Below, piece after piece: positions 38,534 to 48,339 of a stretch of DNA of 64,000 nucleotides. The DNA lies in contig NC_088961.1 in assembly GCF_010111755.1 (NCBI RefSeq), forward strand, positions 868,001 through 932,000, in the 5' to 3' direction. The notes beneath the pieces are model-generated. The model searched no databases. It was not told where the DNA came from and worked only from the letters and a program-made list of their open reading frames with translations. The position numbers and the translations under genes were made by a program. Positions within the stretch are counted from its first letter, which is position 1, and the number at the start of each line of letters is the position of its first letter. The stretch is from Nakaseomyces glabratus. Lineage: Eukaryota; Ascomycota; Saccharomycetes; Saccharomycetales; Saccharomycetaceae.

Positions 38534-40510
38534 ATGACACAATGCCCGATCAAAGTCAGTTACACATTAACTCCATATGACCTAACAATACTGGTATTAA
38601 TTTACATGTATGTATTCGAGGGAATACATGTACCTTTGAAGATATTTCTGCGTTTGATTCCTGAATATGAAGATACTACTGAAGAGCTTTTATTGCTACA
38701 TTTGGAGCCGGTCTCTAGCAAGTCAATTGAGCCAGTGCTACCATACCTAAAAGATATAATAAAATTGCTGGAAACAGAAAAAAGAGTAGACATTGCGAAA
38801 TCTCTACTAGGCCACCTTCAAAATATTGATGGTTTAGAGGTCATAAACAACTTAGTTTGGGTTTTAGACAAGGAATGCCTACTGAAGAGTAACAAAAATA
38901 AGGATCAAATAATGATCGGATCTGTGAATAAACTGATTGCTAAAAAAAGTGTTCTAGGCGTTTACATTAGATACTGTTTTAAGAAATATATATGTGGCGG
39001 ATTTGAAGAGCGTGAGGATTTATGGAACAGTTTTGTGTTTTTTAGACATCAATTCCTAAATGACGTTGATTCGTTAAGCTATAGATCTTTGGATTTGGAG
39101 GAATACAAGTTTCAATATTTTGAGTTTGGCACAACATCAAAAGTTGTTCTACCCTCTTATGAATCCCAATCTGATCTCAAATCGATAGAACTGATGAAAA
39201 AGCTCATTAAAAAAACCAACAACACTGGATTAAGCAAAGAAAATACACTTATTGTCTCACCCGATCAGCTACACAATTATATCAATTGGGAAGTTTCTCA
39301 AGTTTACTTTCTCAAAACGAAATCATCAAATTACGATAATATCTTTGATAACCTAACACTTCATGATATTACCAGATTTCCAGCAATTTTTTTTATCAGA
39401 TACTTGAATGCAGTTAATGAAAATCGTTACCAAGATGCTCTAGATTTTTTGCACAATTATTTTGACTACACTTTAACACAGAGCTCTGAAAATTGCTACC
39501 ACATCTCCCTTCTATATCTTGCCACTTTTCATGCGTCATTTGGGGATGCCAATTCTGCTTTAAAAGCATTTGAAGAAGCAACTAAGATTGCTCGTGAAAA
39601 TAAAGACACTTCAACACTAAACGTGATAATGATATGGGTAATTAATTTTCTAGAAAAATACCCTATCTTTGCTGATAGATTTTATGTTACTGTTGATCAA
39701 ATAATAAAATATTTAAAGTCAAGCTCTGATACAGACAATGCAGTAATACTTAAGAATGCATATCGATTTGACTCAATAATGCAGATGTATAAATGCACTA
39801 ATGCGATTGATATCTTTGAGTCGACGCTGAAATACATGACGATAGTATTTCAGAGTATAAAAATATCAGACGTTCCTTACAAGTACCTAAACTATGCGTC
39901 AATGATGTGGAAAGTATTAGGACAACGACTCATAGCTGACATTTATGAAAAGATTATTCCAATAAATAATAATGATGGCTTCCGAGAGGATATCCTACAT
40001 TATGAACACCTTTTAGAGAAAAAGGATTACACGCCCATAGGAGAATTCATAGAAAGAAAAAAGAAATGCCGGTTGACATTTCAACAAACTCTGGAGTTAC
40101 GAATATTAGAGGTACGCTACTTAGTAGTTGTCAGAGAATACTGGTCTGCAATAGAGGTCATTGAAAGTTCACTGGTTGAGTTTTCTAGGTTTATATCTGA
40201 GTCTAAGTGGCAATCCTTGCTTGAGTTTGAAAAAGCGAGGATATTAATAGAATGTAAAGCTTCCATCAGGGCTATACCTTTAATACAAAATCTATACGAT
40301 AGAGCTATTACAACTCATGACCCATACTTTGCATCCAAAGCGGTCTTATTATTAGTTCATGCACTAGCTAAAATTGGAAAGTTAGATGAATCCAGAAGGC
40401 TATTCACAGCTAACTTAGGAGTCATGTATCAGTTTCATGATTTGGATGATGAGATTAATAGGATATCAAATGTTGTAAATAATATCAAATACAAAAACAT
40501 GACTATTTAG
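38534..40510 (+). CDS. APC5: Anaphase-promoting complex subunit Apc5
   Basis: The 658-residue, mostly helical protein (S. cerevisiae 685) has TPR-like repeats, for example FPAIFFIRYLNAVNENRYQDAL, then ISLLYLATFHASFGDANSALKAFEEA (~325-350), and ALAKIGKLDESRRLF near the C-terminus. Apc5 is a scaffold subunit of the APC/C platform. The position after CLP1 and before SRL1 matches YOR249C. Overall conservation seems low in the middle, so the orthology relies partly on gene order. Confidence 0.85.
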   Translation: MTQCPIKVSYTLTPYDLTILVLIYMYVFEGIHVPLKIFLRLIPEYEDTTEELLLLHLEPVSSKSIEPVLPYLKDIIKLLETEKRVDIAKSLLGHLQNIDGLEVINNLVWVLDKECLLKSNKNKDQIMIGSVNKLIAKKSVLGVYIRYCFKKYICGGFEEREDLWNSFVFFRHQFLNDVDSLSYRSLDLEEYKFQYFEFGTTSKVVLPSYESQSDLKSIELMKKLIKKTNNTGLSKENTLIVSPDQLHNYINWEVSQVYFLKTKSSNYDNIFDNLTLHDITRFPAIFFIRYLNAVNENRYQDALDFLHNYFDYTLTQSSENCYHISLLYLATFHASFGDANSALKAFEEATKIARENKDTSTLNVIMIWVINFLEKYPIFADRFYVTVDQIIKYLKSSSDTDNAVILKNAYRFDSIMQMYKCTNAIDIFESTLKYMTIVFQSIKISDVPYKYLNYASMMWKVLGQRLIADIYEKIIPINNNDGFREDILHYEHLLEKKDYTPIGEFIERKKKCRLTFQQTLELRILEVRYLVVVREYWSAIEVIESSLVEFSRFISESKWQSLLEFEKARILIECKASIRAIPLIQNLYDRAITTHDPYFASKAVLLLVHALAKIGKLDESRRLFTANLGVMYQFHDLDDEINRISNVVNNIKYKNMTI

Positions 40511-40875
40511 TAATAAAGGATGAAATTACTGAGAAACTGTATCATTGTGCGCTAGATAAACTTTAGTTGACTAACAATCTATATATCCCTATTTATAATG
40601 GCATAAAAAAAGCGAATAGTAACTGTTGTATAAAGGATTTTATAAAAAGATAACAGGAAAATGTTTAGAAATTGACAAATTATGAGTAAATTAGAATGCT
40701 TTAAAAAGATAAAAATATAACAATAATAATAATATTGAATCAGAAATGAAGTCATTGAACAACATGATTTAGTTCAAGCAGATGATGTTATGATAGTTCT
40801 AGTCCAAAGGAAATTCGTAAAATATTTCAATGGGCGGAAGAGGATTCTTATGTCGTCCCAAGGCGGATTTTCAAC
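40511..40875. other. Convergent 3' region APC5/SRL1
   Basis: A 365-bp AT-rich gap between converging genes, with an AAT trinucleotide run near 40720-40734. No gene is seen. Confidence 0.45.
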
Positions 40876-41691
40876 TTAAAAGTGAGTACCATTTATGGTT
40901 CCGTTAGAAGCTATAGTACCATTACTAGCCATAGTGACTGTTACGTATTGAATAGAAGGAGATGGGGTAGCAGTGACGGTGCTGACTACGGTGTCAGTGA
41001 CAGTATCAGTGACTGTGGTAGTTACTGGAACACAACCTTGAGCGGATGCTGATTGGGAGCTGCTGACAGAGTTTATACCAGCCAATTCTTTTCCAATTGG
41101 GGCATTAGATGGACCGACACTTACAGCACTTTGACGAACAGTAACAAACAAAGTGGAAGTAATGGTAGAGGTAGTAGTGCCAGAAGAACCATCAGAGATG
41201 ACGGTTCCGGTTGGTCTGCTATCAGCACCTACAGTTACAGTAGTCACAACAGTAACAACACCACCGTTGGCGTCGGTTTTAGTGACGGTGATGACGTTTT
41301 CCTTCTGTTGTTGGGCAGCGTCTTGGGCAGCGACAGATTTAGACTTAGAGTTTGTCAAGTAAACTGTAGAGTAAAGGGTAGAAGTTTCATAGTATGTAGT
41401 TGTTTCATCACTGTGAGTTATAATAACCTCTTGTGCGACTACTGATTGTGGTGGTTGCAAAGTAGTTGTATCACCTCTAGTTGCGGAAAATGTGGAAGAG
41501 CTGCTACTTGATGGGACGGCGGCGGCAGCGTTACCATTAGCGTCCACTGAAGAGACAGCGGCAGTTGGGTTAACTGATGAAAGAGGAGCGTTCTGATAAG
41601 AAGCTTGGTAGGTGCTGTTGGAATAGGCAGAAGCAGCGGAAGCAGTAGAGATAGCGAGGGCTAAGGCAGAAATGTATTGTTTCAATTGCAT
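40876..41691 (-). CDS. SRL1: Secreted Ser/Thr-rich mannoprotein, Srl1/Svs1 type
   Basis: The 271-residue protein has a signal peptide (MQLKQYISALALAISTASAASA, cleavage near residue 20), then a Ser/Thr/Ala-rich stalk. Repeated TVTxTVTxTV tracts include TTTVTDTVTDTVVSTVTA. The conserved GCVPVTT and IQYVTVT segments resemble S. cerevisiae Srl1 (NGCVPITKFVTV, TQYVTVT). NGT sequons occur near the C-terminus. I see no clear GPI signal, so the protein is probably secreted or wall-retained by other means. S. cerevisiae Srl1 is a cell-wall mannoprotein and cell-cycle-regulated. Position between APC5 and ENV9 matches YOR247W. Confidence 0.8.
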   Translation of the reverse strand: MQLKQYISALALAISTASAASAYSNSTYQASYQNAPLSSVNPTAAVSSVDANGNAAAAVPSSSSSSTFSATRGDTTTLQPPQSVVAQEVIITHSDETTTYYETSTLYSTVYLTNSKSKSVAAQDAAQQQKENVITVTKTDANGGVVTVVTTVTVGADSRPTGTVISDGSSGTTTSTITSTLFVTVRQSAVSVGPSNAPIGKELAGINSVSSSQSASAQGCVPVTTTVTDTVTDTVVSTVTATPSPSIQYVTVTMASNGTIASNGTINGTHF

Positions 41692-42452
41692 TTTTTTTCT
41701 TGTAATTCTTTAAAGTTTTTCTTGTAATTTTCTTTTAGGTTAGGATAACTGATATTCTCTGTATAGAGGAAGCGATCGGTAAAATAAAATAATAATGAAT
41801 GGACGAGACCTAGTTTTGTAGTCTATGGCTCAATAGAAATAAAAATGAAAGATTTGGTCAATTTTTTTGTAAAGTGTCAAACTTCCTGGTTGGTATTGTT
41901 TCTGTTAAGAAAATTGAATTCTGACCTGGTATATTATATCAGTTTATAAAAAACTTTTTAATCTGGTTGTATCCTTGGGTAGGTTAATTGATTATAATCA
42001 GCGATAATACTAAAAATCAAATCAAGTAGATGAAAAAAGATAAATGACGCAATGTATAAATATAGAAATTTGTAAATCAAGGAATCGATATTAAAAAGGA
42101 TTACGATTTGATAGAGGGCTCAGACCTAAGAGATTTATTTTTAAATATCATAGAAATCTTTTCTAGTTTATATACAAAATACAGAATTGCTGAGGTCCAG
42201 ATGAACATAAAATTTTGAAATACTATTTCAATAAATTCTTTGGTGTTTTGTGAAGTAATTTCGAGTTGTAAAATAAAAATTCGTGTTTCCCCATGTCAAA
42301 GACAATTACGAATTAAACGTCTCTACACTTCTATCTCGAACAAATCCAGGAACGCAGTCTCTGACTGTGTAAGTAACTCAAGGTAAATTGGTCGGAGTAC
42401 AATGGCAGGATATTATCAACCGTGGATACGAAATCGTCATTACAAGAAATCA

Positions 42453-42478
42453 GTGAAGAGGCATTAATGCCTCTTCAC
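42453..42478. repeat. Perfect 26-bp palindrome without spacer
   Basis: Each arm is GTGAAGAGGCATT and the reverse complement follows directly. All 13 pairs match. It lies 762 bp upstream of SRL1 in non-coding DNA. Confidence 0.9.
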
Positions 42479-42864
42479 ACTGACACTGCACTGTCCTTCA
42501 AACTTTAATGCTTTCTGAGCATTTGTCTTTCTGAATTGTCTCGATAGCGTATCCACAAGAGATATAATTTCGAAGCAGACAAGTAATGTGTGTGTGGGGG
42601 GAGGGGGGTCGTAGATGGAAAGGGAGATAAGAAGCGAAGAACAAGCTAAGACTACGCAAGAGATCGACATAGTTCTAATCTTACGCCATTGTTGAGTTTC
42701 TGACCGAGTACCAATTGGCATAGACAAATTGGCAAAACTCACTACTTCTTTGCAAGGTAGTCAAGTCACAAGCATAGTGTGTTTAAAGGGTTTTATTTAC
42801 ACTTAGAAAACCAAAAGCCAGAGGAGCGAAATGTTGCGCAGAATAAACCGACATTCCCCTTGAA

Positions 42865-43070
42865 TTTTCGCGTCCTTCTTTTACCCGGCAATTGCTAGAA
42901 TCGAGGGTGGACACAAAAAAAAGGACTGCAAATCCAAAGCGTACATTTAGAAAAACCTGCAGGAACAATGAACTTTCCCTGATTTTCGCGTCACTATTTG
43001 TTCAATAGCAGATGGTATAGCCATGGAATTTTTGGCGTTTCCTCATTTAAAAATCTACCAAGTCGCGAAA
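42865..43070. promoter_or_regulatory. Cluster of three SBF/MBF-type CGCGAAA sites
   Basis: TTTTCGCG at 42865-42872 and 42983-42990, both followed by TC (sharing GACGCGAAAA on the reverse strand), and CGCGAAA at 43064-43070. CRCGAAA is the Swi4/6 (SBF) element. It lies 1.17-1.38 kb upstream of SRL1, a cell-wall gene type often controlled at G1/S, and about 0.95-1.15 kb from ENV9. Confidence 0.6.
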
Positions 43071-44010
43071 TATTTTTTGAAAGAGCATTCGAAAGAGCTG
43101 TGCTCAGACTATCAATGAAGTGACATGCCCCAGGGTGGTGAACCCCTCTTAAGACCTCTCCTAATTTGCTATATCTATGAACAATTTTACACTACACACG
43201 CTTAGTGCTTGACAATACTAATCCCACACCACACTACCTTCTAATACCATTTATCGACGGGATACGTCATTTCAACTACTACAAAGCAATTTGCACCATT
43301 CTTAATACCTACTTTCATACCTAGTTCCCGCACCGAGACAGCTAAACTCAAACATGAAATGAAGTGTAAATAAAGAGATAACTGCAAAGTACTTTTGTTG
43401 AAACCTATACGGCAGTATGCCGGTCATGAGGAAAACAAGGGAACAGATAGGGCCAAATCCTGGTTTGGAAGAGAAACCGGATACACGTATGATGGTATTT
43501 CACATGACATAACACTGGAAACGAACATACCAACCAACGAAATGCACATGCCATACCCATACCCATACACAACGTACAACATAACATCCTCCTTGTGTTA
43601 GTTCTTTCATATCCGCAGAGGATTGTGAGAGCGGCGAAGCGAAAACGAAAAAAAAAAGAAAAAAATTGCTTTTCAGTTTTTCGCAGAGAACCGCTGCAGA
43701 GAAAAAAGGTTTCCCATAACTTAAATGGGTTTCTGATCAAGGATGGATGCGGATTTGAGAGAGTGAAAATTTGTACGGATATTTCTTACTATACAAGACA
43801 GCATTTGCCTTGAAAGCTAGCAGGGACTAGTTTTGGCAGGATGAAAAAAAAAAAAACTTTCTCGATGAGTCCTGTGTCTATAATACCGATGAGTTTATAT
43901 ATTAGCTGTTGTGAATGCTTATTACATTAGGAAAGGGGGAGTAGTATGCACTTATTCACAAGGGTACACTTGGCTGTAGATACTGTAGTTGTTATAGAAG
44001 ATTGCCGGAA

Positions 44011-44994
44011 ATGACTTGGGATCCGAGCGAGTTACCGTATTACAATCCGCAAGTGGATGACCGGGTGGCAGTAGTCACCGGAGGGAACAGTGGTATAGGG
44101 TGGTTTACGGTGTTGCACCTGTACATGCATGGGTTTAGAGTGTATGTGTGTGGTCGAAACTCGCACAAAGTTAGCAGGGCCATGGACGATATTATTGAGG
44201 AAGCTGTGCGCAGACATAATCTATACCTGAAAGGGCTGCATGATCAGAAGCCCACTAGATACCTGGGCAGTTTACAATATTTACACACCGATTTGACTGA
44301 TTTGAAATGCGTGGACCGCGCTGCCGCTAAAATACTCAGAATGGAAAACCATCTAGACGTGCTGGTGAATAATGCTGGGGTTATGGCGGTACCGTATGAG
44401 ATAACCAAGGACGGTTTTGAAATACAGATGCAGACGAATTACATTGCCCATTTCTTGCTGACAATGAGATTACTCCCGTTGCTGCGTTGCAGTCATGGTC
44501 GTGTAGTAACGCTGTCATCGCTAGGCCACCACATTATATTCAAATATAGCAAACTGGATGAAACTTGGAACTATTTCCCAAATTTCGTATTCACTTGGTT
44601 CCGTTATGCAATGACTAAAGTGGCCTCTATACAATACACAAAAATGCTGGCGATCAAGAACCCCGACATTCTATTTGTCAGTGTACACCCTGGATTGGTA
44701 ATGAACACAAATTTATTCAGTTTCTGGACAAGATTACCTCTGGTAGGCATTTTTTTCTGGCTGCTATTCCAAGTAGTCGGATTTATGTTTGGTGTGTCGA
44801 ATGAGCAAGGGGCATACTCTACATTGAGATGCTCACTCTCTCAGGAATTAACAACAACAAACGATAATGGCAAGTATTTCACCACTGGTGGGAAAGAATC
44901 ACGAAGTAGCTACGTGGCAAATAATCTTGATGACGCAGCATCAACCTGGATATGGACAATGAAGCAGTTAAGAAATCGAGGATTCGATATATAA
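44011..44994 (+). CDS. ENV9: Short-chain dehydrogenase Env9
   Basis: The chosen ATG gives 327 residues starting [18 protein letters not shown] (the in-frame TTG three codons earlier is not used). The Rossmann motif TGGNSGIG (~23-30), the NNAG motif ([12 protein letters not shown]) and the YxxxK active site ([12 protein letters not shown]) are intact, so the enzyme should be catalytic. A C-terminal hydrophobic hairpin ([20 protein letters not shown]) suits lipid-droplet or membrane attachment. It is strongly similar to S. cerevisiae Env9 (YOR246C), an oxidoreductase linked to lipid droplet morphology. It ends the YOR block. Confidence 0.94.
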   Translation: MTWDPSELPYYNPQVDDRVAVVTGGNSGIGWFTVLHLYMHGFRVYVCGRNSHKVSRAMDDIIEEAVRRHNLYLKGLHDQKPTRYLGSLQYLHTDLTDLKCVDRAAAKILRMENHLDVLVNNAGVMAVPYEITKDGFEIQMQTNYIAHFLLTMRLLPLLRCSHGRVVTLSSLGHHIIFKYSKLDETWNYFPNFVFTWFRYAMTKVASIQYTKMLAIKNPDILFVSVHPGLVMNTNLFSFWTRLPLVGIFFWLLFQVVGFMFGVSNEQGAYSTLRCSLSQELTTTNDNGKYFTTGGKESRSSYVANNLDDAASTWIWTMKQLRNRGFDI

Positions 44995-45636
44995 ATGCCT
45001 TGGTATTTGAAGCCTTAATAGATAAAAAACTAGCATTATAATATCTATCGTATTTGCTGGTAGATATTACCATCACTATTATAATTAATGCTATTTTCTG
45101 GTTTTCGTCTATTTCTATAATGATCCTATCATCTAACCTAACTTTTACGAATATACAAAAATAAACTCTAGTTATTAATGCATATTTCAGCATTGAATTG
45201 GCTGTAATACATGCTCGCCTTAGATGCCTAATGAAATTATATGAAAATATCAGTCTACAGAGGAAACATGACAAAAAAATTAAAACGACACCAGCAGGAT
45301 TTGAACCAGCGCGGGCAGAGCCCAAGAGATAGCCGAACGTTCAGAAAAATTCGAGTCTCTCGCCTTAACCACTCGGCCATAGTGCCATTTTGTAGAGATT
45401 AACAGAAAATCTTATTCGATTTGCCCTTATACTTCGTGAAAAAAATCAAAGAAAAAATGCCTCACAGAAAGTCTTGCATAAAATAGTTTCCGCATGATAC
45501 ATAATCGATAATATGTTAATTGCTATATTGAATGATATGTCTAGAAAAAGGCCCTTCGTACATATTTTAGACTTACCTCTCATTCTCCATCTATTGTTTA
45601 TATATTCGAGAATAGTTAATAAATAATTACCAGCAT
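44995..45636. other. Intergenic between ENV9 and the YCR061W homologue
   Basis: A 642-bp AT-rich gap between convergent protein-coding genes. It contains the tRNA-Ser(CGA) gene, and a gene-order breakpoint (YOR to YCR block) falls here. The tRNA terminator is the T-run on the reverse strand just left of it (near 45270-45282). Confidence 0.6.
45286..45386 (-). tRNA. SUP61: tRNA-Ser (anticodon CGA) with 19-nt intron
   Basis: The 5' half GGCACTATGGCCGAGTGGTT leads to the anticodon loop CT-CGA-A. A 19-nt intron (45331-45349) follows position 37, then A38 and the stem TCTCT. The long variable arm (GGGCTCTGCCC) and T arm (GGTTCAAATCC) are class II serine features. The mature length is 82 nt without CCA. 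It closely matches S. cerevisiae tS(CGA)C (SUP61), an essential single-copy gene, and sits beside the same block of genes. Confidence 0.97.
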
Positions 45637-47403
45637 TTAATTGGATGCCAGGTATCTTCTCCAAAAGAGAAGTATCATCTCCCATGCCATAATTAATGAG
45701 ACAATACCCACACTAATGTTAAATGTGAACATCGGTGTAAAGCCGCGATATTCAAAGCCTTCAACCACTTGATCTGTTGACTCCATAAAAATCAATCCAC
45801 CTGCCAAGAGACAGAAAGATGAAACTAATTCTGTAATAGGCTTAAAAGGCTCCATGTTAACCTCAGGACTGAAATACAATATTAAAAATGTAAACAGACG
45901 GAAGAATGATCCATATGATAACAAACTACCCCATTGAACATGTATGGTAGTCGACGTCTCAGATGCCTGAGCATGTTGTGACATCAATATACCAGTCCAA
46001 AAAATCGTAAATGTTGGAAATGGATTTGGTGAATACCCTGGATTAGCCACCAAAACCTCCTCTTCTTTATAATCAGTTCTAACCAATGCATGTGTAAATC
46101 TCCATTTATTAAGGAATCCTTCCACCAATAAGCCACATAAACCAGTTCCAAAAAACATAAATGCTATTGAAACATGTTGCAGATCCTTTGCAGTCCAGGC
46201 GCCACCAGCTCCTGCCAAATGCTCTAAAAATACATTAGTTGAACCATAAAAAAAGATCAAGAACGATTCAAACCCTTCCATTGTAATACCTCCTATTGGA
46301 CTGTACTTGAACCAAACAGAATTTGCGTATGGCGATCTTCTATCAATAATAAGCCTATTCCAGGCCCATCCGTATTTTTGGCCCACGCCGCAGTATCTAG
46401 CAAGCGAGACGATACCTAAAACAAAGAAGACACCACCTTTAATCCAATGAGCTAGTAAATTAAATACCCTTGGTCCTTTTCCAAGTAAATTACCAATCGC
46501 AATACCCGTGCAAGCATCAACAAATAAGATCAACAACATTGGGTAATTAAGGAAGCCAAAAATAATGCCAAAAAACACACCAAACTTGTCCATTATAGTT
46601 TGCAGTTTGGAGTTTACAGGTATCTTGTTGAGCAATTTATCCTTCCTTGGCTTTTTATGCGAATCATCAGTAAACCTCAGAGACTCTTCACTATGACTAT
46701 GACTCAAGGATGACTCTTGTGTGTCATCGTTTGGAGTAACTGTCGTTGGCGGGCTGAGACGACTAGGGTCCTCAGTGTTGCCATCATTAACCACTACATC
46801 TGGTATTTCGTAGTTGTCATAATCTTGCAAAGGATATGCAACTGTCTCTATATCTAATGATACATAGCCAGAACCAAACCGTTTAGCAGCCAATGTACCT
46901 ACAGCAGCGATGTAATGAACTAACATCAAGATGAGAACAGTCCATGAAGTTTTATGATAGAAGTTATTGGCATACCACTCCTCAGGAAAAGTGGTGCTGA
47001 ATACCAACAGGGATATAAGAGAAGCGACAGTTAATGCCAGGTTGGCAGTCAATGCTGCCAGGTACCAGCTGGAGGCAACCGAGTTTAAAATTAAGCATAC
47101 GGGGTAAGACAAGAACAACAAAATAAACATGGTCGCCACATGGAACTTAAACGCAGACCTGTTACCAAGGTCTGTAGTGAAGAAGGTTGTAGTATCATAC
47201 TTCTCCCAATACAGTCTCTCAGCTGGCGTTAAGTGGGTGTCCAGAATGGGCTGACCATGCAAATGCTTGGGCTCATGTGGTACAGGCGTCAAGTTAGTGT
47301 CACTTACTCCCATACCCATTTCATTACTCATATCCTCGTCATCATCCATATGCATATGTGCCGCACAAAGATTAGCTAATGTTACAATCCACCAGAACCT
47401 CAT
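45637..47403 (-). CDS. YCR061W-type polytopic membrane protein (Ytp1/DUF2427 family)
   Basis: The 588-residue protein has a signal-like N-terminus (MRFWWIVTLANLCAAHMHMDDDEDM). A His/Asp/Met-rich lumenal stretch and about ten hydrophobic segments follow, interrupted by an acidic loop (~185-245: VVNDGNTEDPSRLSPP...). The C-terminal half carries conserved Ytp1-family stretches (GKGPRVFNLLAHWIKGGVFF, FFGTGLCGLLVEGF). Gene order (tRNA-Ser CGA on one side, TAH1 on the other) identifies it as YCR061W rather than the shorter Ytp1. The function is unknown in S. cerevisiae. The HMHMDDDED run could bind metal, but that is speculation. Confidence 0.82.
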   Translation of the reverse strand: MRFWWIVTLANLCAAHMHMDDDEDMSNEMGMGVSDTNLTPVPHEPKHLHGQPILDTHLTPAERLYWEKYDTTTFFTTDLGNRSAFKFHVATMFILLFLSYPVCLILNSVASSWYLAALTANLALTVASLISLLVFSTTFPEEWYANNFYHKTSWTVLILMLVHYIAAVGTLAAKRFGSGYVSLDIETVAYPLQDYDNYEIPDVVVNDGNTEDPSRLSPPTTVTPNDDTQESSLSHSHSEESLRFTDDSHKKPRKDKLLNKIPVNSKLQTIMDKFGVFFGIIFGFLNYPMLLILFVDACTGIAIGNLLGKGPRVFNLLAHWIKGGVFFVLGIVSLARYCGVGQKYGWAWNRLIIDRRSPYANSVWFKYSPIGGITMEGFESFLIFFYGSTNVFLEHLAGAGGAWTAKDLQHVSIAFMFFGTGLCGLLVEGFLNKWRFTHALVRTDYKEEEVLVANPGYSPNPFPTFTIFWTGILMSQHAQASETSTTIHVQWGSLLSYGSFFRLFTFLILYFSPEVNMEPFKPITELVSSFCLLAGGLIFMESTDQVVEGFEYRGFTPMFTFNISVGIVSLIMAWEMILLFWRRYLASN

Positions 47404-47767
47404 CGCTCAGTTATATTTAGCTATGTGCCCTGGATATCCTGAGAAGTATATGCTCTCGGAAAGGAAATTATTCAAAGTAAGGATATATTATATAGGGTTC
47501 AAAGTATTTATACAGTTACTGAAGGGATTTTTTTTCTTTTTAAGAAAAGGGTAATTTTTAAGGTACAAACTCTAATTAAGCATCAGTTTTGGACTTTTGT
47601 AGCCAGCAACCCAATGAGATTATTCAAAACGAGTAATCATTAGTCAAATCACGTATGGAACAATTTATCATGCCATTAGAAACTAAACTCGATATTTCCC
47701 TACATGAAGCAGAAATTCCAATGGATCCGGGAAACGTTTTTTTTTGCCTTTAGTGAGACAACACCTA
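47404..47767. other. Intergenic: promoter of the YCR061W homologue
   Basis: A 364-bp gap between tandem minus-strand genes. Nothing specific is recognised. Confidence 0.45.
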
Positions 47768-48100
47768 TCACAAGCTTGCCAATTCGGGAGGGATCCGTTC
47801 CACTTCTCGTATTTCCAACTGTTGTAGCGTCTTTGGTCTCTTATTTGTAGTGGCCAGTTCTAACCTGTACTGTAATTTTTGTCTGAGTTTTGTGTCCTTG
47901 CAGTATGATAACCCCATCTCACATGCAGTCTTGGCCTCGTCCGGGCACCTATTCTTCAAGTATGCCATTGCTAGGTTACTATACCCGACGGCATTTGTAG
48001 GCTCTAAGGATATGCATTTGCGGTATTGTTCAATGGCCAGGTCATACTCACCTTTCTTGAAATGCTCATTACCAATATCCTTGAAATGCTGGAAGGACAT
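47768..48100 (-). CDS. TAH1: Hsp90 cofactor Tah1 (R2TP complex)
   Basis: The chosen ATG gives 110 residues (S. cerevisiae 111), starting MSFQHFKDIGNEHFKKGEYDLAIEQY. Two TPR motifs span ~2-75 with the carboxylate-clamp pattern (K8, N12, N43). The C-terminal tail (~85-110) binds Pih1. An upstream ATG at 48196 adds 32 unconserved residues, but a PAC element covers that ATG, so it is more likely promoter than coding. Tah1 acts with Pih1 and Rvb1/2 in box C/D snoRNP and PIKK assembly. It is divergent from YIH1, as in YCR060W/YCR059C. Confidence 0.88.
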   Translation of the reverse strand: MSFQHFKDIGNEHFKKGEYDLAIEQYRKCISLEPTNAVGYSNLAMAYLKNRCPDEAKTACEMGLSYCKDTKLRQKLQYRLELATTNKRPKTLQQLEIREVERIPPELASL

Positions 48101-48191
48101 CGTCAACTTGTCCTGTAATCCGTTATTCCAATGCTTTAAATTTCGCTGTCTGTTGACATCTTGATGCCCAGGCTTTTTGTAGGATTTCCAG

Positions 48192-48199
48192 CTCATCGC
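48192..48199. promoter_or_regulatory. PAC element in the TAH1/YIH1 divergent promoter
   Basis: CTCATCGC (reverse GCGATGAG). It lies 92 bp upstream of the chosen TAH1 start and 141 bp from the YIH1 start. Confidence 0.65.
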
Positions 48200-48339
48200 T
48201 CTCGCCTTTAAGCAGCAGCGATGATAAAGAAGTAATGATCAAGAGAGAATAGAATGAAAAGAGTGATTTCTAATTGGTTACAGGTCCATTAGTCATGTAA
48301 CACAGCTGTACCAAAACAACAATATCTAGGCGATAAAAG

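Larger units (their letters stand above)
41692..44010. other. 2.3-kb divergent intergenic region SRL1/ENV9
   Basis: This long divergent promoter region holds a perfect 26-bp palindrome at 42453-42478, three CGCGAAA-type sites at 42865-43070 and several homopolymer runs. The short ATACCC repeat near 43554-43566 is minor. The open frames are short, overlap and have no domains. Confidence 0.6.

Noticed and set aside
41053..41445. 130-codon plus-strand frame opposite SRL1
   Set aside because: Antisense mirror of the Thr/Val repeats of a secreted mannoprotein.
45637..47403. Calling the membrane protein YTP1
   Set aside because: It belongs to the Ytp1 domain family, but neighbours (tRNA-Ser CGA, TAH1) and its greater length fit YCR061W.
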